Part shown: in pieces, positions 33,159 to 42,025 of the stretch
Numbering within the stretch: the stretch's first letter is position 1
Layout: every line of letters starts with the position of its first letter
DNA from: Nonomuraea turcica
Lineage (GTDB): Bacteria > Actinomycetota > Actinomycetes > Streptosporangiales > Streptosporangiaceae
DNA: 64,000 nucleotides
Direction of reading: 5' to 3'
Assembly: GCF_030718205.1 (NCBI RefSeq)
Contig: NZ_JAUZQF010000016.1
Location: forward strand, 248,001-312,000
The notes under the pieces: generated by a model
Database searches by the model: none
Told to the model about the DNA's origin: nothing
What the model saw: the letters and a program-made list of their open reading frames with translations, nothing else
Program-made: the position numbers and the translations under genes

Positions 33159-34346
33159 TCACAGCCGGATCACCTCCACCTCGGCGCCACCGGGCACCTC
33201 GGTCACGTCCTCGGGCACCACGATCAGCGCGTTCGCCAAGGCCAGGGCGGCCAGCTGATGCGAGCCCTGCCCGTGCACCGGCGACACGGTGCCGTCGGAG
33301 GCGAGCACGCCCCGCAGGTAGGACCGCCGCCCCGCGGGCGAGCGCAGCGGGCCGGTGACGTAGGCGGTCACCGCTTCCGGCAAGCCACTGGGCAGCCCGC
33401 GCATCTTGGCGAGCGCAGGACGTACGAACAGCACGAAAGAGACATAAGACGACACCGGATTGCCGGGCAGGGCGAAGATCGGCACCTCGTCCTCACCCAG
33501 GACGCCGAACCCCTGCGGCATCCCCGGCTGCATGGCGACCTTCTCGAAACGTACGGTGCCCAGCGGCGACAGAGCCTCCTTGACCGGCTCGTAGGCCCCC
33601 ATCGACACCCCGCCGCTGGTGATGATCGCATCGGCCCGCACCAGGTGGGTGTCGAGCCGGTCGAGCAGCACGGCGGGATCGTCCCCGACGGAGCCCGCGC
33701 GGAACCCCTCCGCGCCCGTCTCCCGCACCGCGGCCGTCAACGTGAAGCTGTTGGAATCCCAGATCTGCCCGGGCGCCAGCTGCCCGCCCGGCTCCACCAG
33801 CTCGGCGCCGGTGGAGATGACGACGACCCGAGGCCGCGGCCGCGCCAGCACCCGCCGCCGCCCCACCCCGGCGATGATCCCCAGCTGCGCCGCCCCGATC
33901 ACCGTGCCGGTCTTGAGCACGACCTCGCCGGCCTGCACGTCCTCCCCCGCCCGGCGGATCGCGTTGCCTTCCTGCACGGGGCGGTCGATCGTCACCGTGA
34001 CCGTCCCCCCGTCCGTCCACTCCACCGGCACCACGGCATCGGCGCCGGCCGGGACGGGAGCCCCGGTCATGATGCGTACGGCGTGCCCCGGCCCCACGGC
34101 CCGCAGCTCATGCGACCCGGCCGCCACGTCGTCGATCACCGGCAACCTCACCGGAAGGTCGGTGATATCCGCCGCCCGCACGGCATAGCCGTCCATGGCC
34201 GAGTTGTCGAACGGCGGCAGCGGCACCGGCGACGACACCTCCTCGGCCAGCGTCGCCCCCAGCGCCTGCTCCAGCTCGAGCTCCAGCGGCGCCAGAGGAC
34301 GCACGGTGGCCAGGATCTCGGCCAGATGCGCGTCAACCGATTTCAT
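33159..34346 (-). CDS. glp: gephyrin-like molybdotransferase Glp (MoeA type)
   Basis: A 395-residue MoeA-family protein. It has VPLPPFDNSAMDGYAVRAAD (domain III/I), IMTGAPVPAGADAVVPVEW, the central GVGRRRVLARPRPRVVVIST GAELVEPG, SGGVSMGAYEPVKEAL (MPT-binding), and FALPGNPVSSYVSF, and a C-terminal domain IV. In actinobacteria this locus often encodes Glp, a MoeA paralog that works in cell division with the receptor GlpR; here sepX/glpR is close by. Whether it also inserts molybdate cannot be decided. The ATG at 34346 overlaps the galU 3' end by 14 bp. Confidence 0.85.
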   Translation of the reverse strand: MKSVDAHLAEILATVRPLAPLELELEQALGATLAEEVSSPVPLPPFDNSAMDGYAVRAADITDLPVRLPVIDDVAAGSHELRAVGPGHAVRIMTGAPVPAGADAVVPVEWTDGGTVTVTIDRPVQEGNAIRRAGEDVQAGEVVLKTGTVIGAAQLGIIAGVGRRRVLARPRPRVVVISTGAELVEPGGQLAPGQIWDSNSFTLTAAVRETGAEGFRAGSVGDDPAVLLDRLDTHLVRADAIITSGGVSMGAYEPVKEALSPLGTVRFEKVAMQPGMPQGFGVLGEDEVPIFALPGNPVSSYVSFVLFVRPALAKMRGLPSGLPEAVTAYVTGPLRSPAGRRSYLRGVLASDGTVSPVHGQGSHQLAALALANALIVVPEDVTEVPGGAEVEVIRL

Positions 34347-35235
34347 CGAGGAACTCCCGCAACCACGGCACGAAATCACCGGCCAGATCCTCCCGATCCG
34401 CCGCGAACTTCACCACGGTCCGCAAGTAATCCAGCTTGTCTCCAGTGTCGTACCGCCGCCCCCTGAACAGCACCCCGTGCACGGGGCCGCCCTCATGGGA
34501 GCCGCGCGCCGCGAGCGTGCGCAGCGCGTCGGTGAGCTGGATCTCGCCCCCGCGCCCCGGCGGAGTGTCCTCCAGCACCTCGAACACCGCGGGATCGATC
34601 ACATAACGCCCGATGATGGCCCAATTGGACGGCGCCTCGTCGACCGGCGGCTTCTCCACCAGATCGGTCACCCGCACGACGTCGTCCTCGGCGGTGGCCT
34701 CGATGGTCGCGACGCCGTACAGCGAGACCTGCTCCTTGGGCACCTCCATCAGCGCGATCACGCTGCCACCGAATGTGTCGCGCACCTCTATCATGCGTTT
34801 GAGCAGCGGGTCGCGGTAGTCGATCAAGTCGTCGCCGAGCAGGCAGGCGAACGGGTGGTCACCGACGTGCTGCTTGGCGCACAACACCGCGTGGCCGAGC
34901 CCCTTCGGCTCGCCCTGCCGCACATAGTGGAGCGTCGCCAGCGAGGCGGGCTCACGGACCTGGGACAGCCGGTGCTCGTCGCCCTTCGCCTCCAGGGCCT
35001 CCTCGAGCTCGAACGCGCGGTCGAAGTGGTCCTCGATGGAGCGCTTGTTCTTGCCGGTGACCATGAGCACATCGAGCAGCCCGGCGGAGGCGGCCTCCTC
35101 GACGACATACTGGATCGCGGGCTTGTCGACGATGGGCAACATCTCCTTGGGTGTCGCCTTGGTCGCCGGGAGGAACCGGGTGCCCAGACCCGCGGCGGGC
35201 ACGACGGCTTTCGTCACAGGGTCAAAGTCAGCCAT
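34333..35235 (-). CDS. galU: UTP--glucose-1-phosphate uridylyltransferase
   Basis: Forms UDP-glucose from UTP and glucose-1-phosphate for glycans and cell-wall precursors. A 300-residue nucleotidyltransferase with the N-terminal signature VVPAAGLGTRFLPATKATPK EMLP, VDKPAIQYVVEEAASAG, GKNKRSIEDHFD and the metal-binding LLGDDLIDY. DLVEKPPVDEAPSNWAIIGR and YDTGDKLDYLRT follow. It is divergent from the 5-formyl-THF cyclo-ligase gene, as in many actinomycetes, and overlaps glp at its end. Confidence 0.95.
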   Translation of the reverse strand: MADFDPVTKAVVPAAGLGTRFLPATKATPKEMLPIVDKPAIQYVVEEAASAGLLDVLMVTGKNKRSIEDHFDRAFELEEALEAKGDEHRLSQVREPASLATLHYVRQGEPKGLGHAVLCAKQHVGDHPFACLLGDDLIDYRDPLLKRMIEVRDTFGGSVIALMEVPKEQVSLYGVATIEATAEDDVVRVTDLVEKPPVDEAPSNWAIIGRYVIDPAVFEVLEDTPPGRGGEIQLTDALRTLAARGSHEGGPVHGVLFRGRRYDTGDKLDYLRTVVKFAADREDLAGDFVPWLREFLDEIG

Positions 35236-35259
35236 GAGTAGACCCTAGTGGAGGGACCT

Positions 35260-35829
35260 GTGGACAAGTTGAACCTGCGCCGCGAGCTGAACGCGGCGCG
35301 TAGCTCACTCTCCCCCGAGCAGTTGCGGGCAAACGCCATCAAGGTCCGCGAAACGCTGCTCGAGCAGCCGTGGGTCCAGATGGCCGGCCTGGTGGCCTGC
35401 TACTGGTCGACGGGGGTGGAGCCGGATACGCACGGGCTCGTGTTCGCTCTGTGGAAACACGGCGCCACGGTGATCCTTCCCGTCCTGCGTGACGACTATG
35501 ACCTGGATTGGGCAGTGTACGACGGGCCGGACACACTGGCGCCGGGACGCTTCGGGATCATGGAGCCGGTCGACGCACGCCGCGGCGTCGACGCCATCCG
35601 CACGGCCGCGTTGGTGATCGTGCCCGCGCTGGCGGTCGACCGACACACGGGGGTGCGCCTCGGCCGCGGCGGCGGCTCGTACGATCGTGCCCTGGCCAGG
35701 GTCGGCCCGAACGTGCCAACGGTGGCTTTGCTGCACGATGGCGAGCTGATCGACGGCATCCCCGCGGAGCCGCACGATCGACGAGTCCGCTATGCCATGA
35801 CACCAGCGGGACTCACTAGTCTTATGTGA
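35260..35829 (+). CDS. 5-formyltetrahydrofolate cyclo-ligase
   Basis: ATP-dependent conversion of 5-formyl-THF to 5,10-methenyl-THF. A 189-residue protein with KLNLRRELNAARSSLSPEQL, the ATP/folate region PGRFGIMEP and VIVPALAVDRHTGVRLGRGG GSYDRALA, which is the family signature. GTG at 35260 is preferred over 35248 because GGAGGG is positioned correctly for it. Divergent from galU with only 24 bp between starts, so the promoters overlap. Confidence 0.92.
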   Translation: MDKLNLRRELNAARSSLSPEQLRANAIKVRETLLEQPWVQMAGLVACYWSTGVEPDTHGLVFALWKHGATVILPVLRDDYDLDWAVYDGPDTLAPGRFGIMEPVDARRGVDAIRTAALVIVPALAVDRHTGVRLGRGGGSYDRALARVGPNVPTVALLHDGELIDGIPAEPHDRRVRYAMTPAGLTSLM

Positions 35830-35852
35830 ACGAAAGTACGAGAGGGGGCCAG

Positions 35853-37358
35853 ATGACGCTTGAGATCTGGCTCCTTCTTGGTGCTGTCATCGTCATCGCG
35901 GCCATTGCGTCCGTACGCGTCGCGCATCGCATGGGTCTGCCCAGTCTGCTCGTGTACCTGGGCTTCGGTCTGCTCCTGGGGGAATCCGGGTTCGGGATCC
36001 TTTTCGACAACCCGCACGTGGCGCAGCAAATCGGCCTGACCGCGCTGGCCGTGATCCTGGCCGAGGGCGGACTCACCACCAACTGGTCCCACGTGCGGCG
36101 TTCGGTCCCCTTGGCCCTGGTGCTGGCGACCGTGGGCGTGACGGTCAGCATCGTCGTGGTGGCGCTGGCCGCACAGGGACTGCTCGGCCTCGGCCCGAAC
36201 GCGGCGCTGATCCTCGGCGCGGTGCTGGCCTCCACGGACGCGGCGGCCGTCTTCTCCGTCCTGCGGCGGCTGCCGCTGCCGCCGCGGCTGGCCGGCGCCC
36301 TGGAGGCGGAGTCCGGCTTCAACGACGCCCCGACCGTGATCGCCGTAGTGCTGCTCAGCGGGGCGTCGAACTCATCACCGACGTTGGGAACGTTCCTCCT
36401 CGAGACCTCCGTCGAGCTGATCATCGGCGCGGCGATCGGCCTCGCCGTCGGCCCGGCGGGCGCGTACGCCCTGCGCCGCGTCGCTCTCCCCGCCTCCGGC
36501 CTCTACCCCATCGCCGTCCTCGCGCTCACCTTCGTCTCGTACGGCGGCGCGGTGCTGCTGCACGGCTCCGGCTTCCTGGCCGTCTACCTGTCGGCGCTGA
36601 TCCTGGGCAACTCGCGGCTGCCGCACCGGGCGGCGACCAGGGGTTTCGCGGAGGGCGCCGCCTGGCTGGCGCAAATCGGGCTGTTCGTCATGCTGGGTCT
36701 GCTGGCCAGCCCCAAGGAGATGCCGTCGGCCGTCGTACCCGGCCTGATCACCGGCACCGTCCTGGTGCTCCTGGCCCGCCCGCTCTCCGTACTGGCGAGC
36801 TCCATGCTGTCGTGGGCGTTGCGACTGGGCTGGGTGAGCTGGCGCGAGCAGGCGTTCCTGTCCTGGGCCGGGTTGCGGGGCGCGATCCCGATCGTGCTCG
36901 CGACCATCCCCTGGGCAGCCGACGTCGACTACTCCAAGGAGATCTTCAACCAGGTCTTCGTGATCGTCATCGTGTTCACCCTGCTCCAGGGGCCGACGCT
37001 GCCGTTCGCGGCCCGGCTGCTCAGAGTGGGCGCCCCCGGCGAGGCACACGATCTCGCGGTGGAGGCCGCGCCGCTGGAGGAGCTCAAGGCGGACCTGCTG
37101 CAGGTCCGCGTGCCGCCCGGCTCGCGCCTGCACGGCGTGGAGATCTTCGAGCTGCGCCTGCCGGCCGGCGCCCAGGTGACGCTGATCGTCCGCGAGTCCA
37201 AATCGTTCGTGCCCGCCAGCACCACCCGGGTCAGGGTGAACGACCAGCTCCTCATCGTCACCACCGCCTCGTGCCGCGACCAGGTCGAACGCCGCCTGCG
37301 GGCGGTCAGCCGCAGCGGCAAGCTGGCCGGCTGGTACGGAGAGCGGGGATTGGAATAG
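35853..37358 (+). CDS. potassium/proton antiporter (CPA, NhaP2-like) with TrkA_C domain
   Basis: A 501-residue membrane exchanger. About 12 hydrophobic helices fill residues 1-385, with the ion-binding-type motifs GAVLASTDAAAVFSVLR and LEAESGFNDAPTVIAVVLL (Asp in helix 6). The cytoplasmic C-terminal part (about 410-485) is a TrkA_C/RCK-type regulatory domain (VPPGSRLHGVEIFELRLPAG, LLIVTTA). It would exchange K+ or Na+ for protons and be gated by a nucleotide or ion. ATG at 35853 follows GAGGGGG. Confidence 0.88.
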   Translation: MTLEIWLLLGAVIVIAAIASVRVAHRMGLPSLLVYLGFGLLLGESGFGILFDNPHVAQQIGLTALAVILAEGGLTTNWSHVRRSVPLALVLATVGVTVSIVVVALAAQGLLGLGPNAALILGAVLASTDAAAVFSVLRRLPLPPRLAGALEAESGFNDAPTVIAVVLLSGASNSSPTLGTFLLETSVELIIGAAIGLAVGPAGAYALRRVALPASGLYPIAVLALTFVSYGGAVLLHGSGFLAVYLSALILGNSRLPHRAATRGFAEGAAWLAQIGLFVMLGLLASPKEMPSAVVPGLITGTVLVLLARPLSVLASSMLSWALRLGWVSWREQAFLSWAGLRGAIPIVLATIPWAADVDYSKEIFNQVFVIVIVFTLLQGPTLPFAARLLRVGAPGEAHDLAVEAAPLEELKADLLQVRVPPGSRLHGVEIFELRLPAGAQVTLIVRESKSFVPASTTRVRVNDQLLIVTTASCRDQVERRLRAVSRSGKLAGWYGERGLE

Positions 37359-37427
37359 GCGTTTGACCTAATCGGTTACCATTAGCAGTCGCAACGCCGG
37401 AGTGCCAGACTCTGAAGGAGGAGCCGC

Positions 37428-37751
37428 GTGCCGACTTACCAGTACGCCTGCAACGACTGCGGTGAGCCGCTCGAGGTCGTTCAGAAGTTCAGCGACGACG
37501 CGTTGACGGTGTGCCCGGCCTGCCAGGGCAACCTGCGGAAGGTGTTCTCCGCGGTGGGCATCGTGTTCAAGGGCTCGGGCTTCTACCGGACCGACAACCG
37601 CACGTCGTCCCCCTCGTCGACCGCGTCCTCCAACGGGTCGTCCTCCAACGGGTCGTCCTCCAACGGGTCGAAGTCGTCGGAGAGCAAGTCCTCCTCGGAC
37701 TCCTCCAGCTCCTCCACCACTACCCCGGCTCCCGCCGCCGCCTCCAACTGA
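37428..37751 (+). CDS. FmdB-type zinc ribbon protein with Ser-rich tail
   Basis: A 107-residue protein. Residues 1-50 form the FmdB/CxxC zinc ribbon: MPTYQYACNDCGEPLEVVQK with CxxC and later VCPACQGNLRKVFSAVGIVF, the second CxxC. The remaining half is low-complexity Ser, Asn and Thr, partly built from a 15-bp tandem repeat that codes SSNGS. The family is widespread in actinomycetes with no settled function. GTG start after AAGGAGGAG. Confidence 0.85.
   Translation: MPTYQYACNDCGEPLEVVQKFSDDALTVCPACQGNLRKVFSAVGIVFKGSGFYRTDNRTSSPSSTASSNGSSSNGSSSNGSKSSESKSSSDSSSSSTTTPAPAAASN
37626..37670 (+). repeat. three perfect 15-bp tandem repeats in the zinc ribbon gene
   Basis: TCCTCCAACGGGTCG occurs three times in a row, encoding repeated SSNGS. 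Copy number could vary between strains without breaking the frame. Confidence 0.95.
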
Positions 37752-37780
37752 GCGGCCCCCTTTCCGAGATGGGAGAGGGA

Positions 37781-38323
37781 GTGCCGGACCGGCAAGCCGT
37801 GATCATCCCCGGCGGCAGGGGCGGCCCGTACGCAGGCCTCCTGGCCTACGCGAGCGCGGTCGCCGCCCGGCGGGGCGCCAAGCTGGAACTGATCTGGTGG
37901 ACGCCGCCGGAAGACCGCCCCATGGTGGACAACTGGCCCTGGGTCCACGATCAGGTGACATCCGTCGTGGAGAAGCTGCCCTCCTCCCCCACGCCTGTGC
38001 TGATCGGCAAGTCACTCGGTTCGTACGGCGCCGGCGTCGCCGCCGCCCGCGCCCTTCCGGCCGTCTGGCTGACGCCCTTGCTGACGAAGCCCGCGTGCGC
38101 AGAGGCGCTGAGCCGAGCCACGGAGCCGTTCCTCCTGGTGGGCGGCACCGCAGACGAATACTGGGACGGGGCGCTGGCGCGGGAGCTGACACCACACGTG
38201 CTGGAGGTCACGGACGCCGACCACGGCATGATGGTGCCGGGGCCGCTGCGCGGATCCGGCGAGGTCCTCGGCCAGGTGCTGACGGCCATCGAAACCTTCC
38301 TCGACGACGTCGTCTGGCACTAG
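37781..38323 (+). CDS. small alpha/beta hydrolase-like protein
   Basis: About 180 residues. It has QAVIIPGGRGGPYAGLL, a nucleophile elbow VLIGKSLGSYGAGVAAA, then FLLVGGTADEYWDG for the acidic residue and VTDADHGMMVPG for the His. The triad pattern (Ser, Asp, His) suggests a hydrolase or esterase; the substrate is unknown. The GTG at 37781 follows GGGAGAGGGA. It starts 30 bp after the FmdB-type gene and may be cotranscribed with it. Confidence 0.7.
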   Translation: MPDRQAVIIPGGRGGPYAGLLAYASAVAARRGAKLELIWWTPPEDRPMVDNWPWVHDQVTSVVEKLPSSPTPVLIGKSLGSYGAGVAAARALPAVWLTPLLTKPACAEALSRATEPFLLVGGTADEYWDGALARELTPHVLEVTDADHGMMVPGPLRGSGEVLGQVLTAIETFLDDVVWH

Positions 38324-38397
38324 CCGTGGCGCCCCGGGGTAGGTCGCCAGCTGCGATCGCCTGGGCACGTGGCACTGGGGACCCGGAGCGCTCGGAG

Positions 38398-38406
38398 TTA
38401 TCCACA
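38398..38406 (+). promoter_or_regulatory. single DnaA-box-like site
   Basis: TTATCCACA fits the DnaA box consensus exactly and lies 54 bp before the mtnP start. A lone site may be chance or a DnaA-regulated promoter; there is no cluster that would suggest an origin. Confidence 0.3.
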
Positions 38407-38459
38407 GAACAGCGTTCGGCCGACCCACACCCAGCCCCCATCCGACTACTCTCAGCGCC

Positions 38460-39266
38460 ATGGTCACTCGCGCAGACATAGGTGTCATCGGAGGCTCAGG
38501 CTTCTACTCGCTCCTCGACGATGCCGAGGAAATCGAGCTAGCCACCCCCTACGGCCCTCCCAGCGACGTCGTCACGGTCGGACGCATCGGCTCCCGTTCC
38601 GTCGCTTTCATCCCCCGCCACGGCCGAGATCACCGTTTCCCGCCGCACCGCATCCCCTACCGCGCCAACCTCTGGGCTCTACGCTCGCTCGGCGTCCGTC
38701 AAGTGCTCGCGCCGAGCGCCGTAGGCTCCCTGCAAGCCGAATACGGCCCGGGCGCCATGGTCATCCCCGACCAATTGGTAGATCGCACCTCAGGCCGCGT
38801 CCAGACCTATTACGACATAGACGGCGCCGTCCACGTCGCGTTCGCCGACCCTTACTGCCCGTCGGGCCGAGCGGTGGCCGTAGGAGCAGCCCGCACAGGC
38901 GACTGGGAAACCGTCGACGGCGGCACGCTGGTGGTCATCGAGGGCCCGCGCTTCTCCACCCGGGCAGAGTCGCAGTGGTTCGCGGGCAACGGCTGGTCGA
39001 TCGTCGGCATGACCGGTTTCCCCGAGGCGGTCCTGGCCCGCGAGCTGGCCCTGTGTTACACGTCGCTCTGCCTGGTGACCGACCACGACGCCGGGGTGGA
39101 GGCGGGCCAGGGCGTGACGCATGACGAGGTCCTCGAGTTCTTCGCCCAAAACGTCACCCGCATGCGCACGCTGGTGTCGGAGACCGTGCAAGCCCTGCCC
39201 GAAGAGCGCACGTGCCCCTGCGGCTCGACCCTCGACGGCCTCAAGCTCCCCTTCGACCTACCGTGA
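38460..39266 (+). CDS. mtnP: S-methyl-5'-thioadenosine phosphorylase
   Basis: Phosphorolysis of methylthioadenosine in methionine salvage. A 268-residue purine-nucleoside-phosphorylase-fold protein. Key segments are IGVIGGSGFY at the phosphate site, VAFIPRHGRDHRFPPHRIPY RANLWALRSLG, VLAPSAVGSLQAEYGPGAMV IPDQ, and the base-binding IVGMTGFPEAVLARELALCY. A CPCG motif lies near the C-terminus. The next gene overlaps its stop by four bases. Confidence 0.92.
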   Translation: MVTRADIGVIGGSGFYSLLDDAEEIELATPYGPPSDVVTVGRIGSRSVAFIPRHGRDHRFPPHRIPYRANLWALRSLGVRQVLAPSAVGSLQAEYGPGAMVIPDQLVDRTSGRVQTYYDIDGAVHVAFADPYCPSGRAVAVGAARTGDWETVDGGTLVVIEGPRFSTRAESQWFAGNGWSIVGMTGFPEAVLARELALCYTSLCLVTDHDAGVEAGQGVTHDEVLEFFAQNVTRMRTLVSETVQALPEERTCPCGSTLDGLKLPFDLP

Positions 39267-39847
39267 TCCAATCCTGGCTCAACCGCTACGGCCGTCGCCG
39301 CCGCCTCGCGGCGGCCACGCTCGCCGCCATAGCCGTCCTATCCGCCTATCTCGCCACCCGCCCATCCCCACCCACCACGGTCCTGGTGGCGACCCGCGAC
39401 CTCCTCCCCGGCCCCCTGACCCCGTCAGACCTCCACCCGGTCCCGATCAACCACGTCCCAGACGGCGCCGTACGCACAACAACGGCCGCGGCCGGCCGCT
39501 ACCTGACCTCCCCCATGCGCAGAGGCGAGCCCTTGACGGACGCCCGCCTGCTGGACTCCTACCGCCTCTCACCAGGCATGGTCGCCACTCCCGTACGCAT
39601 CTCCGACCCGGAAGCGGCGAAACTCCTCTCCCCCGGCTCCAGGATCAACGTCCTGGCAGCCCGGGAGGACACCCACCCGGCCCGCACCATCGCAGAAGAC
39701 GTAAGAGTGATAACAGCCGCAGACCGGCAAGAAGACGAAAGCCACGGTGCCCTCGTCGTCCTGGCGACCACCCCGACCCAAGCAGCAGAACTGGCCGCCG
39801 CCCAAGCAAGCGCCCGCCTCTCGATCACCATCATCACGGCACCCTGA
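39263..39847 (+). CDS. SAF-domain protein, CpaB/RcpC-like
   Basis: A 194-residue protein with one N-terminal transmembrane segment (about 15-32, LAAATLAAIAVLSAYLA) and an SAF domain (about 38-100: TVLVATRDLLPGPLTPSDLH, RYLTSPMRRGEPLTDARL). The C-terminal part resembles RcpC/CpaB (VRISDPEAAKLLSPGSRINV LAAR). Such proteins help assemble Flp/tad pili, but no tad genes are in this window. The GTG overlaps the mtnP stop. Confidence 0.75.
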   Translation: MIQSWLNRYGRRRRLAAATLAAIAVLSAYLATRPSPPTTVLVATRDLLPGPLTPSDLHPVPINHVPDGAVRTTTAAAGRYLTSPMRRGEPLTDARLLDSYRLSPGMVATPVRISDPEAAKLLSPGSRINVLAAREDTHPARTIAEDVRVITAADRQEDESHGALVVLATTPTQAAELAAAQASARLSITIITAP

Positions 39848-39905
39848 CAACCAGCAATCGAAGAGCTCGAGGACGCCAGAGAGACGGAGCTACCAGCGAT
39901 GACTG

Positions 39906-41012
39906 CTAGAGCAGCGAATCCATCTTGGGGTCATACTCCCAATGCCACGGCTCGAACGGGCTGCTGTAGGCCCACGACGGATGGAACCACCCATACTTCT
40001 TGGAGTTCCGCTCCATCCACACGAACTCGCTGGAGCCCGATCTCTCCACCCCACCACACAGGTCCACAGCCAGCCCCAGCCCGTGGTTACTCCGCCCCGG
40101 CACGGCGGCGAACCCCGGCCGCCGATAGTAAATGGACTGCTGCGCAGCCAGGCTCCGATAGGCGTCGGTAACGCAAATGGGCTTCCCGAACCGCTTGCGA
40201 TAGGCCTCGTTCAAGCTGACGAACGCGATGGTGGCGTCAGCCCGCAGGCTGAACCCCTTCTGCTGCAACGGACAGAGCATGCCCTTGGGGATGAGCCCGT
40301 TGGGAAAGTCCCCAGCCGTCGCCGCCCGCAACGGATCGCACCCCAGCGCCGCCCGCCCCACTTTGTCGATCTTGATACCCAGCTTCACCAAGGCCGCGGT
40401 CAACGACTTCACGATCTTGTCCGACCGCTGCCGCAACGTATCGACCTCGGCCGCCAACTGGGCCTCCGCCAGCAGGTTGCCGGCCCGGAGTTCCTGAGCC
40501 TCGGCCGCCAGCCGCTCGGTCTCCTTGTAGAGCGCACTGGTCTGCTCAACAGCCTGCTGCCGCACGGCGACCATCTGGGTGGCATCGGACAAGGCCCGCA
40601 GGGTCCCCTCATCCGCCCCCTCGGCCATGAACGGCAGGACCCCTCCTGCCGCGATCGGCTGCTCGTACAACAACTCGACCATCTGCGACACGGGCTGCCG
40701 CATCACCGTGAGCCGTCGCTCCAACTCCTGCAGCGCGGTCAGCTTGGTCTTGAGCTCCTTCTCGGAGGCCGCGATCGTGCTCCGCCGGTTCTCCAGAGCC
40801 TTGGTGGCCTCTTCGAGCTCCTTGGCCGACCGCTCAGCCTCTTTCCTGAGCTCTCTAAGGTCGTTCGGATCCCGCAGTTCCTGAGCACGTGCCTGCCGAT
40901 CGGCCGAGCCCCGAACCTGAGCTTGAGCCTGACCCGCCGCAGCAGGCACCAAAAGAGAAGCCACCACCGCCATGACGACCGCGATCAGACCCACTGATCG
41001 AGGGGCTGGCAC
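39906..41012 (-). CDS. secreted D-alanyl-D-alanine carboxypeptidase (VanY type) with coiled coil
   Basis: A 368-residue exported protein. The signal peptide is at residues 1-32 (LIAVVMAVVASLLVPAAAG). A long coiled coil follows (about 45-215; ELRKEAERSAKELEEATKAL, KELKTKLTALQELERRL), as in peptidoglycan-hydrolase activators. The C-terminal VanY-like domain holds VTDAYRSLAAQQSIYYR, SNHGLGLAVDLCGG (zinc His and Asp) and FEPWHWEYD (Glu and His). It probably cleaves the D-Ala end of stem peptides. The GTG at 41012 has a strong GGAGGAG site. Confidence 0.88.
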   Translation of the reverse strand: MPAPRSVGLIAVVMAVVASLLVPAAAGQAQAQVRGSADRQARAQELRDPNDLRELRKEAERSAKELEEATKALENRRSTIAASEKELKTKLTALQELERRLTVMRQPVSQMVELLYEQPIAAGGVLPFMAEGADEGTLRALSDATQMVAVRQQAVEQTSALYKETERLAAEAQELRAGNLLAEAQLAAEVDTLRQRSDKIVKSLTAALVKLGIKIDKVGRAALGCDPLRAATAGDFPNGLIPKGMLCPLQQKGFSLRADATIAFVSLNEAYRKRFGKPICVTDAYRSLAAQQSIYYRRPGFAAVPGRSNHGLGLAVDLCGGVERSGSSEFVWMERNSKKYGWFHPSWAYSSPFEPWHWEYDPKMDSLL

Positions 41013-41338
41013 GTTCGACTCCTCCGTATGCAAACTCGTTACCTGGGTCAGGCACGCACGTTACTACAGCCCCCAGAGTGTCCGGACCGAACTCCGGGGA
41101 GCTGTTATGAGACAAAAAGCCCACTTTCCACAACCACCCCCCACAACCAGCCATAACGCCACCCCAGCCCATCACCTGGAGCCCTCGCTTCCGGACCGGC
41201 GCAACCACCCACCCGCCCCCAAGAATGGCCCCCTCATCCCTGCACCCGGCGGACCGTGCGCCGTACCAAGCGTGCACCTTCCCACCGCCATCCCCCCGGG
41301 ACCCACAGCAGCCGACCAAGAGGGCTAACCCAGCAACC
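41013..41338. other. no gene seen
   Basis: The 326-bp gap between the VanY-type gene and the next minus-strand gene contains no supported gene, RNA or repeat. It should hold the promoter for the carboxypeptidase. Confidence 0.5.
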
Positions 41339-41839
41339 TCAAAGCCCGGGCATGAAACTGTCGGCAAACCCCAGAGTGCCTACTTGCTCCTCCGCCCGGC
41401 ACAGCTCCCACAACCAGGTGTCCACCCACGCCGCCGGACACCCATCCCAGGGCTGCACAGGAGCAGGCGTATAGGGCTCTTCGCCAGCAGGCGGCGGACC
41501 AGGATCGGCCGCGACATCCTCGACCCCACCCCGAGGCTCCTTCGCCACCACCCTCACCGGCGCCGGCACAACAGCTTCGTACACACGATCAGGACCAGCC
41601 GGCGCAGGCACGAGCCTCGGCCCAAACGCCAGCCCCCTCCCACCGCCGCCACCCGCCGTGCCAGCGGACACGACACCATCCTCAAGCCCCCGCGCCTGGC
41701 CCACCAGCAATCCGCCGGCAAGGATCGCCGGCGCCAGCAACGCCCCGAACAACACAACGGGCCGCCGCCGCACCTGCCTGCACCGCCTCCTGGTCACAGG
41801 CAGACGGTATCCACGGTGGACGCTCACTAATCTGATCAC
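41339..41839 (-). CDS. hypothetical single-pass membrane/exported protein
   Basis: About 166 residues. A basic N-terminus (RLPVTRRRCRQVRRRP) is followed by one hydrophobic segment (VVLFGALLAPAILAGGLLVG, about 29-48) and a Pro/Gly-rich exterior part ending with two Cys and several Trp (WDGCPAAWVDTWLWELCRAE). No family recognised. It is the last gene before the tRNA that hosts the integrative element. The GTG start at 41839 is uncertain. Confidence 0.5.
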   Translation of the reverse strand: MIRLVSVHRGYRLPVTRRRCRQVRRRPVVLFGALLAPAILAGGLLVGQARGLEDGVVSAGTAGGGGGRGLAFGPRLVPAPAGPDRVYEAVVPAPVRVVAKEPRGGVEDVAADPGPPPAGEEPYTPAPVQPWDGCPAAWVDTWLWELCRAEEQVGTLGFADSFMPGL

Positions 41840-41947
41840 TTGTCATGCCTTTACCGCAGCTCAGAGCACCCATAACCCACCCCGCCAAACTCTTCCCAGA
41901 CCTACGTCCCACGCAGTGCCAGACTTTCGCTAGGCTTACGAGAGTCC

Positions 41948-42020
41948 GCCTCCGTAGCTCAGGGGATAGAGCACCGCTCTCCTAAAGCGGGTGCCGCAGG
42001 TTCGAATCCTGCCGGGGGCA
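41948..42020 (+). tRNA. tRNA-Arg (anticodon CCT), AICE insertion site
   Basis: Acceptor GCCTCCG/CGGGGGC, D-arm GCTC/GAGC, anticodon stem CCGCT/AGCGG with loop CTCCTAA (anticodon CCT, codon AGG), T-arm GCAGG/CCTGC around TTCGAAT, discriminator A. No CCA encoded. The 3' half from 41979 is repeated at 62462. Confidence 0.95.
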
Positions 42021-42025
42021 CTCAT
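41979..42025 (+). repeat. attL: 47-bp direct repeat (tRNA 3' half)
   Basis: From the anticodon loop to five bases past the tRNA, identical to 62462-62508. It begins CTCCTAAAGCGGGTG and ends GGGGGCACTCAT. The integrated element restores an intact tRNA. Confidence 0.93.

Noticed and set aside
38398-38406. Possible replication origin around a DnaA-box-like site
   Set aside because: Only one site, no dnaA/dnaN genes and no AT-rich unwinding region.
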